Part shown: positions 33,401-40,922 of the stretch, in pieces
How positions within the stretch are numbered: position 1 is the first letter of the stretch
Layout: each line of letters opens with the position of its first letter
The notes under the pieces: generated by a model
The model's input: only the letters and a program-made list of their open reading frames with translations
What the model was told of the DNA's origin: nothing
The model's database searches: none
Position numbers and translations under genes: made by a program
Origin: Lichenostomus cassidix
Taxonomy: Eukaryota; Chordata; Aves; Passeriformes; Meliphagidae
Assembly (NCBI GenBank): GCA_008360975.2
Contig: CM039182.1
Location: 55,998,491-56,062,490, forward strand
Reading direction: 5' to 3'
DNA: 64,000 bases

Positions 33401-34362
33401 ACTTCATCTACACCTTTGCAAGTTGGGGCCTAATTATGTTACGGGTGATGGTGGAATGTCTGGAGCCAGAACTAGCATCATTTATTTAGACTGCAGGTCT
33501 GTGATTTGATTGGTTTCAGAAGTTAAAACAGAGCTGTTTGCCTCTCAGTTTTGTGTTCTACCTGTCCAGCAATACTTAACACAAGCTTGTCTCACTTAGA
33601 CTGATAACTTTAAAAAAAACCCCTCTCCCAGTACATAGATGATGACACTCCTAGTAATATGAGTGTGTGGCATAAATACATAATTACCAGTGGATTGCAA
33701 AATGTTCTCTGTTGAAGGCAGGTGTTGTTGCCCTTTAATCAAAAGAAGTAACTTAAACAGAGAGGCTTAGCATTTGTTTCTGGAAGGCAACAGAGATAGA
33801 TGGCTTAAATCCTTTTTCCAGTGCTCTGTGCCACACTGAGATGTGTGGCACTCAAAAACCTCTGGGCAATCCCTGACACACCACACCACACCACATGTCC
33901 TTCCCAAATCAGATAAGAGAACAGCAGTATTGAATCAGATTAAATGTATCCCCAGAGTCAGCAACGTGTCTCTGACAGCAAGCAGTACAGGATGTCATAT
34001 AGACAGAGTAGAAGGAAGGGGACAGTCTCCTTCCCTGATTCTCTCCTGAGCTGGTTGGTCCATCTGGACCACTGTGTTTAGCAGTCGCATGGGACCTTGT
34101 CCATCAGAGCAGAGTGTGCTTTGTGTGCCTGGTTTGTACAGTGTGTTTTTTGTTTGATGAAGTGAGGGGATGCATATCTGTTTGTTTTCTGACATACTGT
34201 GATTGCTGCCCTTGCAGAGTGTTTGGATTCATTGCCAGGAAGCAAGGCAGTGCCACAGACAACGTATGCCACCTCTTTGCAGAGCATGATCCAGAGCAAC
34301 CTGCCAGTGCCATTGTGAACTTTGTATCAAAGGTCATGATTGGATCCCAGAAGAAGATCTGA
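2847..34362 (+). CDS. TNS3: Tensin-3 C-terminal part, ten exons
   Basis: This is the 3' part of a tensin gene. Tensins are focal-adhesion adaptors that link integrin tails and tyrosine-phosphorylated proteins to actin. The exons join as 2847-3487, 4119-4205, 9490-9618, 11939-12034, 14712-14789, 16509-16586, 31823-31991, 33013-33081, 33224-33250 and 34218-34362. Every intron is GT-AG and every phase fits, giving about 505 residues. The order is a Ser/Pro-rich linker, an SH2 domain beginning near [18 protein letters not shown] with phosphotyrosine-binding Arg in FIVRDS, then a PTB domain beginning near [17 protein letters not shown]. The ending [12 protein letters not shown] and the linker DPLEEIAE fit TNS3 rather than TNS1, whose C-terminus differs; this assignment is from memory of the family. 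The N-terminal PTEN-like region and most of the linker lie upstream of the window. No coding break is seen, so the gene looks functional. Confidence 0.95.
4119..4205 (+). CDS. TNS3: TNS3 exon B: start of SH2 domain
   Basis: This 87-nt exon has acceptor tttatttcacag and donor CAAG|gtatat, phase 1 at both ends. It encodes [19 protein letters not shown] followed by YKPDISREQ, the conserved entry into the tensin SH2 domain. Its length is a multiple of three, so skipping would keep the frame. Confidence 0.95.
4824..5332 (+). repeat. CR1 LINE 3' fragment
   Basis: The sequence matches the 3' end of avian CR1. It has a reverse-transcriptase remnant (CTGGAGTACTGCATCTGG), the stretch GGTGAGGTACTGGAACAG, then the 3' UTR ending CCATGATTCTATGCATT, the CR1-type ATTCTATG terminus. 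It is 5'-truncated, as usual, and lies in sense orientation in the intron after exon B. Confidence 0.88.
5536..6370. repeat. Repeat-like GC-rich block, possibly an LTR
   Basis: Base composition shifts sharply from the AT-rich intron to G/C-rich sequence with poly-purine runs and short ORFs on both strands. Read on the - strand, a CCCATATAAG TATA-like box lies near 6365. That would suit a degraded LTR in reverse orientation, but I found no clear TG...CA ends or target duplication. Confidence 0.35.
6371..7771 (+). other. TNS3 intron, no recognised element
   Basis: Apparently unique AT-rich intronic sequence. A 118-codon ORF at 7096-7452 has no recognisable domain and no coding signature that I can support. 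Confidence 0.5.
7776..8997 (-). repeat. Solo LTR, family 2, inverted copy
   Basis: A 1.2-kb element reads on the - strand from TGTGGTGGTTTTGCTTAGCC (8997 downward) to an end at GGTTCAACCACAACA. TTTG flanks both sides (7772-7775 and 8998-9001). It is homologous along its length, in opposite orientation, to the outer LTR at 18938-30116. A TATATAG box lies at 8194-8200 and a G-rich tract at 8110-8146. It also holds about 60 extra bases near 8820-8870 containing a second copy of the LTR start (GTGTTGGTTTTGCTTAGCC). Long ERVK-type LTRs of this kind are common in songbirds; the class is an inference. Confidence 0.75.
8998..9489 (+). other. TNS3 intron before exon C
   Basis: Short unique intronic segment ending in a pyrimidine-rich acceptor tract. 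No other element seen. Confidence 0.5.
9490..9618 (+). CDS. TNS3: TNS3 exon C: SH2 core with phosphotyrosine pocket
   Basis: This 129-nt exon has acceptor ccctcgcag and donor AAAG|gtactt, phase 1-1. It encodes [20 protein letters not shown] and the following GAYGLAVKV strand. The FIVRDS motif is the SH2 FLVRES equivalent. Its Arg codon (9534-9536) would bind phosphotyrosine. Confidence 0.96.
9619..11938 (+). other. TNS3 intron between exons C and D
   Basis: 2.3 kb of AT-rich intron. Only low-complexity T/G-rich sequence around 10320-10390 stands out. No repeat family or exon was recognised. Confidence 0.5.
11939..12034 (+). CDS. TNS3: TNS3 exon D: SH2 domain
   Basis: This 96-nt exon has acceptor caacacag and donor TTTG|gtaagt, phase 1-1. 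It encodes [20 protein letters not shown] and [11 protein letters not shown], the central SH2 strands and specificity region. An ORF runs on into the intron to 12183, but the consensus donor and the homology both end the exon at 12034. Confidence 0.96.
12035..12620 (+). other. TNS3 intron after exon D
   Basis: No recognised element. The ORF overlapping exon D runs into this stretch by chance. Confidence 0.4.
12630..13115 (+). repeat. LTR-like element, family 3 (copy 1)
   Basis: The segment ATTAAATTACTTTGAGG, followed by TCTGCTATGGGAAATCTGGG and then CTGCCAGAGTGGC, is matched in the same order at 49395-49600. The two loci therefore hold copies of one dispersed family. The arrangement (GC-rich part, then a sequence like an R-U5 end) suggests an LTR in + orientation. 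Ends are approximate and no target duplication was found. Confidence 0.5.
13116..14711 (+). other. TNS3 intron between exons D and E
   Basis: Positions 13140-13700 are more GC-rich, with ORFs on both strands, and may be an old unclassified repeat. The rest looks unique. No splice-site pair or domain supports an exon. Confidence 0.4.
14712..14789 (+). CDS. TNS3: TNS3 exon E: end of SH2 domain
   Basis: This 78-nt exon has acceptor ctgaccacag and donor AGAG|gtaagc, phase 1-1. It encodes [20 protein letters not shown] and LIPDR, the last SH2 helix and strand of tensins. Confidence 0.95.
14790..16508 (+). other. TNS3 intron between exons E and F
   Basis: AT-rich intron. The one feature is a tandem duplication at about 15370-15415, two copies of ACCCCATCATCTGAAGTTAA 25 bp apart. 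No exon or repeat family recognised. Confidence 0.5.
15370..15415. repeat. Short tandem duplication, 25-bp period
   Basis: ACCCCATCATCTGAAGTTAA occurs twice in succession with a 5-bp spacer. The copies are identical, so it is a recent local slippage event. Confidence 0.8.
16509..16586 (+). CDS. TNS3: TNS3 exon F: SH2-PTB connector
   Basis: This 78-nt exon has acceptor tgtttgcag. It encodes [20 protein letters not shown] and LLKQGA, the TNS3-type linker between SH2 and PTB. Two donors are possible: GT at 16581, or the downstream GT at 16587. The second gives a phase-1 end that joins exon G as QGAACNVWY, matching tensins, so I use 16586. Confidence 0.94.
16587..18937 (+). other. TNS3 intron after exon F
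   Basis: 2.35 kb before the nested insertion. Parts of 16700-17900 are less AT-rich and could be an old repeat, but nothing matches a family I know. Confidence 0.4.
18954..18957. repeat. Target-site duplication of provirus (left)
   Basis: AGCC directly before the TG of the 3' LTR. The second copy is at 28961-28964. The empty site is preserved in the inverted LTR homologue as a single TTAGCCCAGA. Confidence 0.85.
18958..19636 (-). repeat. Provirus 3' LTR
   Basis: 679 bp, with TG...CA ends when read on the - strand (starting TGACTTAGGG at 19636 and ending CCGTGCCTCA at 18958). A TATA-like box (TTAATATAAA) lies at 19090-19081 and AATAAA at 19014-19009, about 70 bp apart, as expected for U3/R. 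Relative to the 5' LTR it carries extra ATTAATTAATTAATTAAT sequence near 19210-19250, where the other LTR has a shorter version. Confidence 0.92.
19637..19650 (-). promoter_or_regulatory. Polypurine tract
   Basis: AGAAAAGGGGGGAC lies directly next to the 3' LTR, where plus-strand DNA synthesis is primed in retroviruses. It supports the LTR boundary at 19636. Confidence 0.85.
19673..21757 (-). pseudogene. env: env, broken (surface and transmembrane glycoprotein)
   Basis: A hydrophobic, signal-like segment lies near 21755-21700. The main open segment, 21526-20216 (436 codons), starts two codons after an in-frame TAG and ends at TGA 20218-20216. The same frame is then open to 19673. A furin-type site RSRTRR at residues 227-232 of the main segment separates surface from transmembrane subunits. 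Several N-glycosylation sequons are present. The last segment has a membrane span (about 25 hydrophobic residues, [15 protein letters not shown] onward) and a short basic cytoplasmic tail. I do not see the CX6CC motif and immunosuppressive-type segment usual in gammaretroviral transmembrane subunits, so the env may come from another lineage. Only two in-frame stops interrupt it. Confidence 0.85.
21795..24871 (-). pseudogene. pol: pol, broken (reverse transcriptase, RNase H, integrase)
   Basis: The reverse transcriptase N-terminus is at 24871-24605. After a frame change a 783-codon ORF covers 24567-22216. In that ORF the RT motifs VLDLKDAFF (first catalytic Asp at 23) and YIDD (95-98) are present. 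RNase H follows with WFTDGSS (Asp 398), Glu 436, TDSKY (Asp 457) and Asp 524. Integrase has its zinc site (His 601, His 605, Cys 635, Cys 638) and catalytic Asp 667, Asp 725 and Glu 761. A TAA at about 22218 cuts integrase. The same frame carries the rest of its C-terminal domain to about 21795, with a further TAG near 22010. Motif spacing and C-terminal domain are of the gammaretrovirus type. Confidence 0.9.
24868..25374 (-). CDS. pro: pro, retroviral aspartic protease
   Basis: The ORF is open from about 25390 and overlaps the end of gag by roughly 100 bp in the -1 frame. The active-site motif [12 protein letters not shown] (Asp near residue 59) and the second conserved motif [11 protein letters not shown] are both present, so the protease fold looks complete. 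It ends with TGA overlapping the first ATG of the next pol ORF (ATGA at 24871-24868). Typical gammaretroviruses have pro in frame with gag behind a stop codon. The frame offset is either a lineage feature or an indel; no classical slippery heptamer was found in the overlap. Confidence 0.85.
   Translation of the reverse strand: MEEPMSEKKTEQPAKKTGSRTSHRTHERRLKKTGGLHLADPPVIMQLGEKQKEMEFLVDTGATYSVLNKAFMTVEDDYIMVQGATSQSEKAYFCKPLKYKLGKQWGIHKFLYMPRSPKALLGRDLLEQLQATISFKDGEITLGVNDQQHVEILSLMPQRLREKLVKKL
25284..26756 (-). pseudogene. gag: gag, broken (matrix, capsid, nucleocapsid)
   Basis: Gag is the structural polyprotein. The ATG at 26756 begins MGTGQSKE, a myristoylation-type N-terminus followed by a matrix-like domain. 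An in-frame TGA follows codon 92 (26477-26475). After it the same frame stays open to 26088 through a proline- and acid-rich region. The capsid C-terminal part with the major homology region ([16 protein letters not shown]) is in another frame at 25944-25531. A CCHC zinc knuckle ([14 protein letters not shown], about 25404-25363) is back in the matrix frame, which ends with TGA at 25286-25284. So there is at least one nonsense change and two frame changes. The single zinc knuckle fits a gamma-type Gag. Confidence 0.85.
26762..27136 (-). CDS. Extra 124-codon ORF upstream of gag
   Basis: An intact 124-codon ORF lies between the leader and gag, ends five bases before the gag ATG and is in a different frame. 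The N-terminal third has a Cys/His cluster ([12 protein letters not shown], residues about 21-32) that could bind metal. The middle is rich in charged residues and the C-terminus is strongly basic (KRDKTKRRK). I recognise no family. Simple gammaretroviruses have no separate gene here. Walleye-type epsilonretroviruses do have a small gene between leader and gag, but only the position is comparable. It may be an accessory protein, a remnant or chance. That it is intact while gag, pol and env are broken is notable but not proof of selection. Confidence 0.5.
   Translation of the reverse strand: MPKIPSCLEYKNNYRKIWALCECAACHKKWYCIFRLRSKWYPACEDSEIQARYRIAEIKSRDLNERDALTIVTELSEAAVIALVCRKSHLVPETWSVWEENWEKTVRQCEKRFAWKRDKTKRRK
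27137..28291 (-). other. Provirus 5' leader
   Basis: About 1.15 kb between the primer site and the first large ORF. The distal part (27600-27760) is rich in ACA/CAA triplets on the + strand. Packaging signals are expected here but cannot be identified by eye. No ORF of note. Confidence 0.6.
28292..28309 (-). promoter_or_regulatory. Primer binding site, tRNA-Arg-like
   Basis: TGGCAACCCAGATGGGAC begins two bases (TT) inside the 5' LTR, the standard position. From memory it is closest to the 3' end of tRNA-Arg(CCU), with two mismatches. The tRNA assignment needs alignment to the host tRNA set. Confidence 0.65.
28312..28960 (-). repeat. Provirus 5' LTR
   Basis: 649 bp, clearly paired with 18958-19636. 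It starts TGATTTAGGG at 28960 and ends CCGTGCCTCA at 28312. An ATATAAA box lies at 28440-28434 and AATAAA at 28368-28363. As the 5' LTR it would be the proviral promoter, driving transcription antisense to TNS3. Confidence 0.92.
28961..28964. repeat. Target-site duplication of provirus (right)
   Basis: AGCC directly after the end of the 5' LTR, matching 18954-18957. Confidence 0.85.
30117..31822 (+). other. TNS3 intron between nested LTR and exon G
   Basis: Unique-looking AT-rich intron. Positions 31060-31180 hold dense TATA/TAGTA-type short inverted repeats. No exon or repeat family recognised. Confidence 0.5.
31823..31991 (+). CDS. TNS3: TNS3 exon G: first half of PTB domain
   Basis: This 169-nt exon has acceptor ctttcattacag and donor AGAAA|gtaagc, changing phase from 1 to 2. 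It encodes the first PTB strands ([19 protein letters not shown]) through [14 protein letters not shown]. It follows the 15.2-kb intron that holds the provirus. Its donor is followed within about 25 bp by a 21-bp tandem repeat. Confidence 0.95.
31992..33012 (+). other. TNS3 intron between exons G and H
   Basis: About 1 kb. It contains the 21-bp tandem repeat at 32016-32075. Otherwise unique AT-rich sequence. Confidence 0.5.
32016..32075. repeat. 21-bp tandem repeat, nearly three copies
   Basis: GAATATCTGGCCCTGTTCCC plus one A is repeated twice perfectly, with a third partial copy. It begins 25 bp after the exon G donor. Copy number may vary between individuals. Confidence 0.85.
33013..33081 (+). 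CDS. TNS3: TNS3 exon H: PTB domain
   Basis: This 69-nt exon has acceptor ttcatatccag and donor GAAA|gtaagt, phase 2-2. It encodes [20 protein letters not shown] and DRK, a conserved tensin PTB core strand and turn. Confidence 0.95.
33224..33250 (+). CDS. TNS3: TNS3 exon I: 27-nt microexon in PTB domain
   Basis: This 27-nt exon encodes WTKDGLSA plus split codons. The acceptor context is ttaatggacaag, an unusually purine-rich end, with the pyrimidine tract 12-35 nt further upstream. The donor is CAAA|gtaagt, a strong consensus. Phase 2-2 joins exons H and J exactly, and tensin PTB domains have a KWxKDG segment here. The upstream intron is only 142 bp. Confidence 0.9.
33251..34217 (+). other. 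TNS3 last intron
   Basis: About 970 bp with a short CACAC run near 33880-33895. No repeat family or exon recognised. Confidence 0.5.
34218..34362 (+). CDS. TNS3: TNS3 exon J: end of PTB domain and stop
   Basis: This is the terminal coding exon, with acceptor ctgcccttgcag. It encodes [20 protein letters not shown] followed by [20 protein letters not shown] and IGSQKKI, then TGA at 34360-34362. The C-terminal helix closes the PTB domain. The 3' UTR continues from 34363. Confidence 0.96.
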
Positions 34363-36194
34363 CACCTTTCCATCCTTGATTCAGAGCTCATTTCTGACTT
34401 CACCAAAGGAAATCACTGTGAGAAGAAGAAAGGCTTTCAGCAACAATGTCTAAATATTGTCATTCCCAATGAGGAAAGCAGAGGATGATATGTGTTCGTG
34501 AGAGCTCAGGCTTTTATTTGAAGATGCCTCTCACAGCATTATTTCTTTGTTTTTATATCAGAGGACAAAACAAAAGAAGCTGGGTGCCACCCAAACCCAC
34601 ACCGCCCTTACCTGAATGAAGCATAAATTAAGAACTTCTGATGGATTTCTAATATATTTTCACATGCTGTTTCTCATAATTTGTTGGAGCAGAAATACTC
34701 ACTAGATTGTGCTACTTTTTTTATTCAGAAAATGTTTTGTAAAACCTCCACAAAGGCACTTGCCATGGTTGCATCAATGGTAGTTACAGGCCTTGCAAAC
34801 ATGCTCTTAGGAGAATGATCATCCAAGGAAGGCTATTTGTTTTTCCCTATGTCTTTGTGATCAGTGATGAAAATTGAATTGAGGAAGGGGAAGATGAGTG
34901 TGAAGAGAAGGTTTGTGCAAGTTGATTTCTGATAAGAAAGGAGTGGCAGTGTGGAATATGCAGGAAGGTTGCTCTTTATTTAGTGTTAAGAAGGCTGAGC
35001 TCTTTTAGTTTGAAAATTTTTCAATAGAACAGAAGTGGCATAACAAAAAAAGGTGTGAAAATCTGTTCCATATGTAGGGAGTTTTTTGTATTTTTTTTGT
35101 TCAAAGAACTAAGAAGGGAAGATTAAGCATTTTAGTAATAACAGGATAAAAGTGATGGAACAGCAAGGAGGAAAATTGTATAATTTATACATTTTTACCT
35201 GTGACAGATTATTTATAGTGGATCTGAGATCTTGGTATGTCATAGAGATAATTCTTAAACTAGACCATTGTTGTGTGTTGCCTTTTTAGCATTATTTTGT
35301 GTAAGTAAATGTGTGTATAGCCTGTGCCTTGCTTGAGAAAATAGTCTGGTATTTTGACATTTGTCTTACAGTGACAAGACACTTTCCATTTTCTGCCTCT
35401 GCAATACTGTTTTGTTCCCTACATAATATGTAATTATATTTGTGGATTCTTTTACCCCATTATTTTGCTGGAGTTTTGAGGATTTTTTAATCTTTTTTTT
35501 TTAATCTATAGGAACCATATTTGATTTGTTATTCCTTAGGTTAGGAAATCTGAAAACAAATGGAATTTATTTTGTTGCTCAGTCCCATTTCTTGAGAGCA
35601 TTTATGTCCTGATTTCTACAACTACCACACTTGTACAGATCTCTGTATCTTTCTTAACACATTAGTATTTGAAATGCATAAGGAAGTGCTATTTAGCTTT
35701 ACAGAAAATTGATGCAGTAGGTTACAATGGAAGCCTGCACAAGGAGAGTAAGCCACTGAGATCTACTCTGTAATTCCCATTCAGTCAAAAAGATCAGTAC
35801 TAGACCCCTGTAGGAGAACTTATGGTTATAATGCAGGTTTAGTGTTGCAAGTGCTGAAAAATTACATTGCTGCTATTTCTGTCATGTCTGGCTGTCAACA
35901 TTTTATTAATAACCTGGTGAATAAAATAACATGCTGAATTTTGCATGTTGATGCATGAGCCACTGGATCAGCTAGTACCAGTACCCATTTGTAGATTTTA
36001 ATCCTTTTATCCACCAATTTGAACTACATTTGTCCTGTATAAAACATGAGAGTTTTTTTAACAGCTCTCTTTGTATTTCCTGAAGTATTAGAACCATGTT
36101 AAACCTCATTCAGTGACCATACCTGAAGAATGTTTTACTTGTGTAACTGTCAATTTTGTGTAAATAACTTTATGCATTTTAAAAGGAAGGAGGT

Positions 36195-36215
36195 GAGAAA
36201 GAGAGAGAGAGAGAA
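36195..36215. repeat. (GA)n microsatellite
   Basis: Short run of AGAGAGAGAGAGAG within the presumed 3' UTR. Confidence 0.7.
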
Positions 36216-36714
36216 GATTTGAAATTTAAGGTATTTGGACCAGAAATTGGTTTATTAGTAACAGTGGGCATGGATATCTGTAGAAGGGTGAAGCAGCCCA
36301 AAGTGGAGTAGCTACCATTGAAGCAACAAAGGCCATTACCTCTGATTTGTAACATATAATTCTGTTTTTTTGGCAAAGAGATATACTGCTTAAACAGTAT
36401 TAATGTACCATCCAAGAAAGAATGCAGTTCTTATTTCTAAGAGCTTGGTTTCTTTTAAAAAACATGAGAACAAGTTTTCTTTTAAGATTCTTTTGGTGTA
36501 CAGAGATTCCAGTTGCCTAATCTAGTCACACAGTCATAGTCCAGAGAATTTCTTCAACTGACACCTCAAGTAGATATAAGTCTCAATTAGATTTAAATCT
36601 GAGGTGTTGTGAGCATTGAAATGAGGAGGAATTTTTTACTGTATTTTTTCACTTCTGTAGATAATAAATTTTAGTGTGTCTTCTTAGACACTAAATGTTG
36701 GTCTTTGGGCTGAA

Positions 36715-36720
36715 AATAAA
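36715..36720 (+). promoter_or_regulatory. Candidate TNS3 polyadenylation signal
   Basis: AATAAA with a T/GT-rich downstream element within 25 nt. A second AATAAA lies 52 bp upstream at 36663. This is the best-placed signal in the UTR by eye. Confidence 0.5.
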
Positions 36721-36740
36721 ATGTCTTTTTTTCCTGTGTA

Positions 36741-38959
36741 TTGTCATTTCCATTCTGGACCTTATATTTTATTCCTTGTGCTTTCTCAAGGTCTGCTGAA
36801 TTCAAAAGCATGAGGAATTGCATACTGACACTCCTGCTGGTATTTCCTGGGAGTTTAGCTTTACTTGCTATGTGGGAAAAAAAAAGTTACCCTGTTTCTA
36901 AGGGAGATACTCTATTTTGCATTCCTTTGGATGGTATATTGCTATGTGCATTTGCTTTTTAATTAATTAAAAAATGCACAAAAGAAGATAGTTCAGTATG
37001 TACCATTACATAGTCTGTGTAGAAGGATACTCGTGAAAAGTTTATGTTCATGGCAAATACAAGAATAATCTTTATACGGCACTTTCTTTCAAGATTTTTG
37101 GTAGGTGTGTATACGCAGTTTCATAACAGCAGGTTGTCACATGTATGTAGCCAGGCTCCTGTTAATGTGGTTAGTAAATATACTACTATAATCATAAAGT
37201 TTTAAATGCTGAAAGCCATGTTTTAATTAAATGGTTTCATTGTATCCAACAGTATAATTAAAAATTTAATATTTCTTTCTTTGGCTTTTCTTGCTAGTGA
37301 AAATTTTCACTTTTTCTTGAAACTGTAAAGAGCATCTAAAGGTCTTCAGTATATAAAAGAATGTTCTATAAATTCTTTATATAGTAATTTTCTCTGCTCT
37401 TCAGATACCGCCTCTTTAAGATTATAATAAAATTACAAATGTAAAAATCCACCACACAGTGTCACAGGGCAGTCTGTTCTGAATGAAAGTTACTTTCTGG
37501 TGTCCAGCTAATAAGCAAAACCTTCTTCATGAATTAAGAATAATTTGGGTGCTGGGATTTAGTTTTAAGAAACTTTCAAGATTTATTTCAGGGACTTCAC
37601 CTATGTTAGTGGTTCAAGTCAGTTAAAGCATATGATTTTCCTAGTTAATTTGTGGTTATAATGGTATAAAAGTACCTTTTGCCTGCATTGTGTATTTCAG
37701 TGTAAGAAGGAAGAATATGGTCTCATCTTTTGAGTTATTGTACCCATTTAACTGTGCCTCCACAGTGCTTAGACTGGAAAACCTTCCAGAGAGGGGTGAG
37801 AAATTTAACCCATAGCTGAAATAGGTACAAAATCAGTGTGTCAGATGCGCAGTGAAGGTTGAGTTACATACATGCTTTATCAGGATTATTTCTCAGACTG
37901 ATAAACTCTGGTACATCATGCTGATGCCTTTTCTATGAGGCATAGACTGGCAGGAATTTTTCATTCAGTGTACTTGACTGTCGTTCATCACTACAGGCCA
38001 TTGTGAGGTTTATGCATGGGTGTAAAGTGACAGTTATTCATGACAAGTATTCATCTTTTATTGTAACGAATTATAACGTGGAACAGATGACAAAGGTGCA
38101 ATAGTGAAATGGATCTTCTGTGTCAGGAGTCCAGTCTCTCCTGTTAAACTCTTGTCCTTGATCCTGGATGCCATTGTGTACATGTGTACTGCTGTTGGGT
38201 GCATTTTAAGGCTGCTCTGGAGTGTGCTCCTGTGGAAGAAAATCTGCTTTCAGTATTCATGCTAAATATATTCACAACTAGTTCATATGCAGTTGTTCTT
38301 CTGCCAGTATTCTCTTAGTATGAATAACTGTTCTCTCCTTGAGATATTTTTAGCAAGAGATCTGCTCCCCTTTTTGTCCCTCACTCTACTTTTGGCAAGG
38401 CTAAACAAATCAGCACTTGGCCTTAATGTGTTTTTGTCTTTGAAAGGCTGATCCTTGTCAGTTACATAATTTCGTCAGAGAGACCTTTAAGTGAACAGCC
38501 AGATTCTTTAAAAAAGCGACAGAAGCTGCTGCCTTGTAATTTTTTTTAATATTTATATTAGAAAACTCGTGGAACAAGAAAACTTGGCCCACCAGATGGG
38601 CAGAGTAAATCCCTCATCAGCTTCTCCTGTTGGTACCTAGCATGAAGGTTACAGTAGTGTAAACTATATCAGGTGGTGTGAACAAAGGAAATTATGAGGG
38701 CAAATAGCTAAAGAAGTTCTTAAAAGCCAAAATCAGAAACAGGAAGCTTGCAGGAGACTTAGCACATCTGGCAAACTACCAAGAGGGCAAAGGGGAGCTT
38801 TTTTGGAGAATTTAAGGATCTTGCTGAATAACTAAGAAGGGATTTGCATTACATGTCACTACAAGGGATATCAAACTGGAACTGTTCCCTTCCTTTGAAG
38901 ACATTTAGTGTCTCATAAATCACAGGTATTTGAACCAATTTAAATGTTTTAATATTTGC
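36741..38959. other. Intergenic, no recognised element
   Basis: AT-rich DNA directly downstream of TNS3. Another AATAAA at 37427 could serve an extended 3' UTR. No coding or repeat signal seen. Confidence 0.45.
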
Positions 38960-39674
38960 AGAATCACAGGTTGATTGAGGGTGGAAGGGACCTAAGGAGG
39001 TCATCTAGTCCAGCTGTTGTTCAAAGAGCCATTTGCCCTAATAGCTTGAATTCACCAGGGGTGGAATCTCCACAGTCTCCCTGGTCAACCTGTGGTAGTT
39101 CTTAGTCCCTGTCACAGTAAAAAAGTGTTTCCTGATATTCGGAGGTACCCTCTTGAATTTCAGTTTGTGCAAATCACCTCTTGTCCTGTTGTGGGGCACT
39201 ACTGGAAAGAGCCTGGCACCCTCCCTGTATTTATACACATTGATGAGTTCCCGCTGAGCCTTCTTAGCCAGGCTGCATAGCTTTCTCTGCCTCAGGTTTG
39301 TGTCATTGACAAACTCACTGAGGATACATTTTGCCTGATCATCCATCCAGATCATTGACTAACACCTTAAACAGGACCAGTATGGACCCCTGAGGTAGAC
39401 CACTGGTTACTGGCCTCCAACTAAACCTTGGACTGCGCATCAGCACTGTCAGTGCCCAACCATGCAGGCAGTTTTCAATCCACTTTACTGTCCACTCATC
39501 TAGCCCCTACATCAACAGCTTGTTTATGAGTGTTTATTATCCAAGTCAGTGTCAAAGGCCATACTGAAGTCCAGGAAGACATTATCCACTGCTTTCTCTT
39601 GAGCCAAGCAAGTAATTTCATCACAGAAGGTTGATCAACCATGACTTCCCCTTAATGAAACCATGCTGGCTCAA
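38960..39674 (-). repeat. CR1 LINE 3' fragment, reverse orientation
   Basis: GGAAGGGACCTAAGGAGGTC followed by ATCTAGTCCAGC is the complement of the CR1 3' UTR. Further right come RT-derived segments (TCATCCATCCAGATCATTGA, ACCATGCTGGCTC). The 3' end is at the left, so the element lies on the - strand. Confidence 0.85.
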
Positions 39675-39915
39675 TGTAGGTGGTCAGAGAGCAGGAGCAC
39701 CTACCCTGTGAAGACAAGCTGAGGGAGTTTGTGTTGTTTAGCCTAGTGAAGTAAAGGCTCCAGGGAGACCACAGCCTTCTAGTACTTAAAGAAGGCCTAC
39801 AGCAAAGATGAGGAGGGACTCTTTATCCAGTGTGGTGATAGGATGATGGGTAGATGATGGGTAGTAATGGTTTTAAACAGAAAGTGGGTAAGTTTAGAAG
39901 AGGAAATTCTTTAAG

Positions 39916-40716
<801 letters not shown>

Positions 40717-40787
40717 TACTTTCACTTGGATTTGCACCAAGATGGATGGTTCCTAAGACCACTGGATTGCTATTATCCTTTGAAAGT
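40717..40787 (-). pseudogene. NUMT copy of mitochondrial tRNA-Leu(CUN)
   Basis: ACTTTCAAAGGATAATAG, anticodon loop GGTCTTAGGAACC (TAG), T-arm TTGGTGCAAATCCAAG. Directly upstream of the ND5 start. Confidence 0.85.
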
Positions 40788-40852
40788 AAGGGGGCTGAGG
40801 TTTCATACTCAGATACAGGAATTAGCAGTTCTTGTTGGTTTAACCTCCCCTC
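40788..40852 (-). pseudogene. NUMT copy of mitochondrial tRNA-Ser(AGY)
   Basis: AGAACTGCTAATTC with anticodon GCT and end CCTCAGCCCCCTT. It lacks a normal D-arm, as this mitochondrial tRNA always does. Position between tRNA-His and tRNA-Leu confirms it. Confidence 0.82.
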
Positions 40853-40922
40853 GGCAAGTAGGAAGAGTTTAACTTCTATTTTTAGGATCACAATCTAACG
40901 TTTGGTTTGAAACTATACTTGC
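40853..40922 (-). pseudogene. NUMT copy of mitochondrial tRNA-His
   Basis: The - strand reads GCAAGTATAGTTTCAAACC with anticodon GTG in TTGTGATC, and its 3' strand ends CTACTTGC. It lies directly after ND4. It is not expected to be expressed in the nucleus. Confidence 0.85.

Larger units (their letters stand above)
34363..36740 (+). other. TNS3: Probable TNS3 3' UTR
   Basis: About 2.4 kb of AT-rich sequence follows the stop, with no interspersed repeat that I recognise except a short (GA)n run at 36195-36215. Canonical AATAAA hexamers occur at 35920-35925, 36663-36668 and 36715-36720. The last is followed by a T/GT-rich stretch (36721-36745) that would suit a cleavage signal. The true end could be any of these, and alternative 3' ends are plausible. 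Transcript data are needed to fix it. Confidence 0.6.

Noticed and set aside
2847..34362. Assignment to TNS1, TNS2 or TNS4
   Set aside because: The DPLEEIAE linker and VMIGS C-terminal ending fit TNS3. TNS1 ends differently and TNS4 has a distinct PTB end, as I remember these families.
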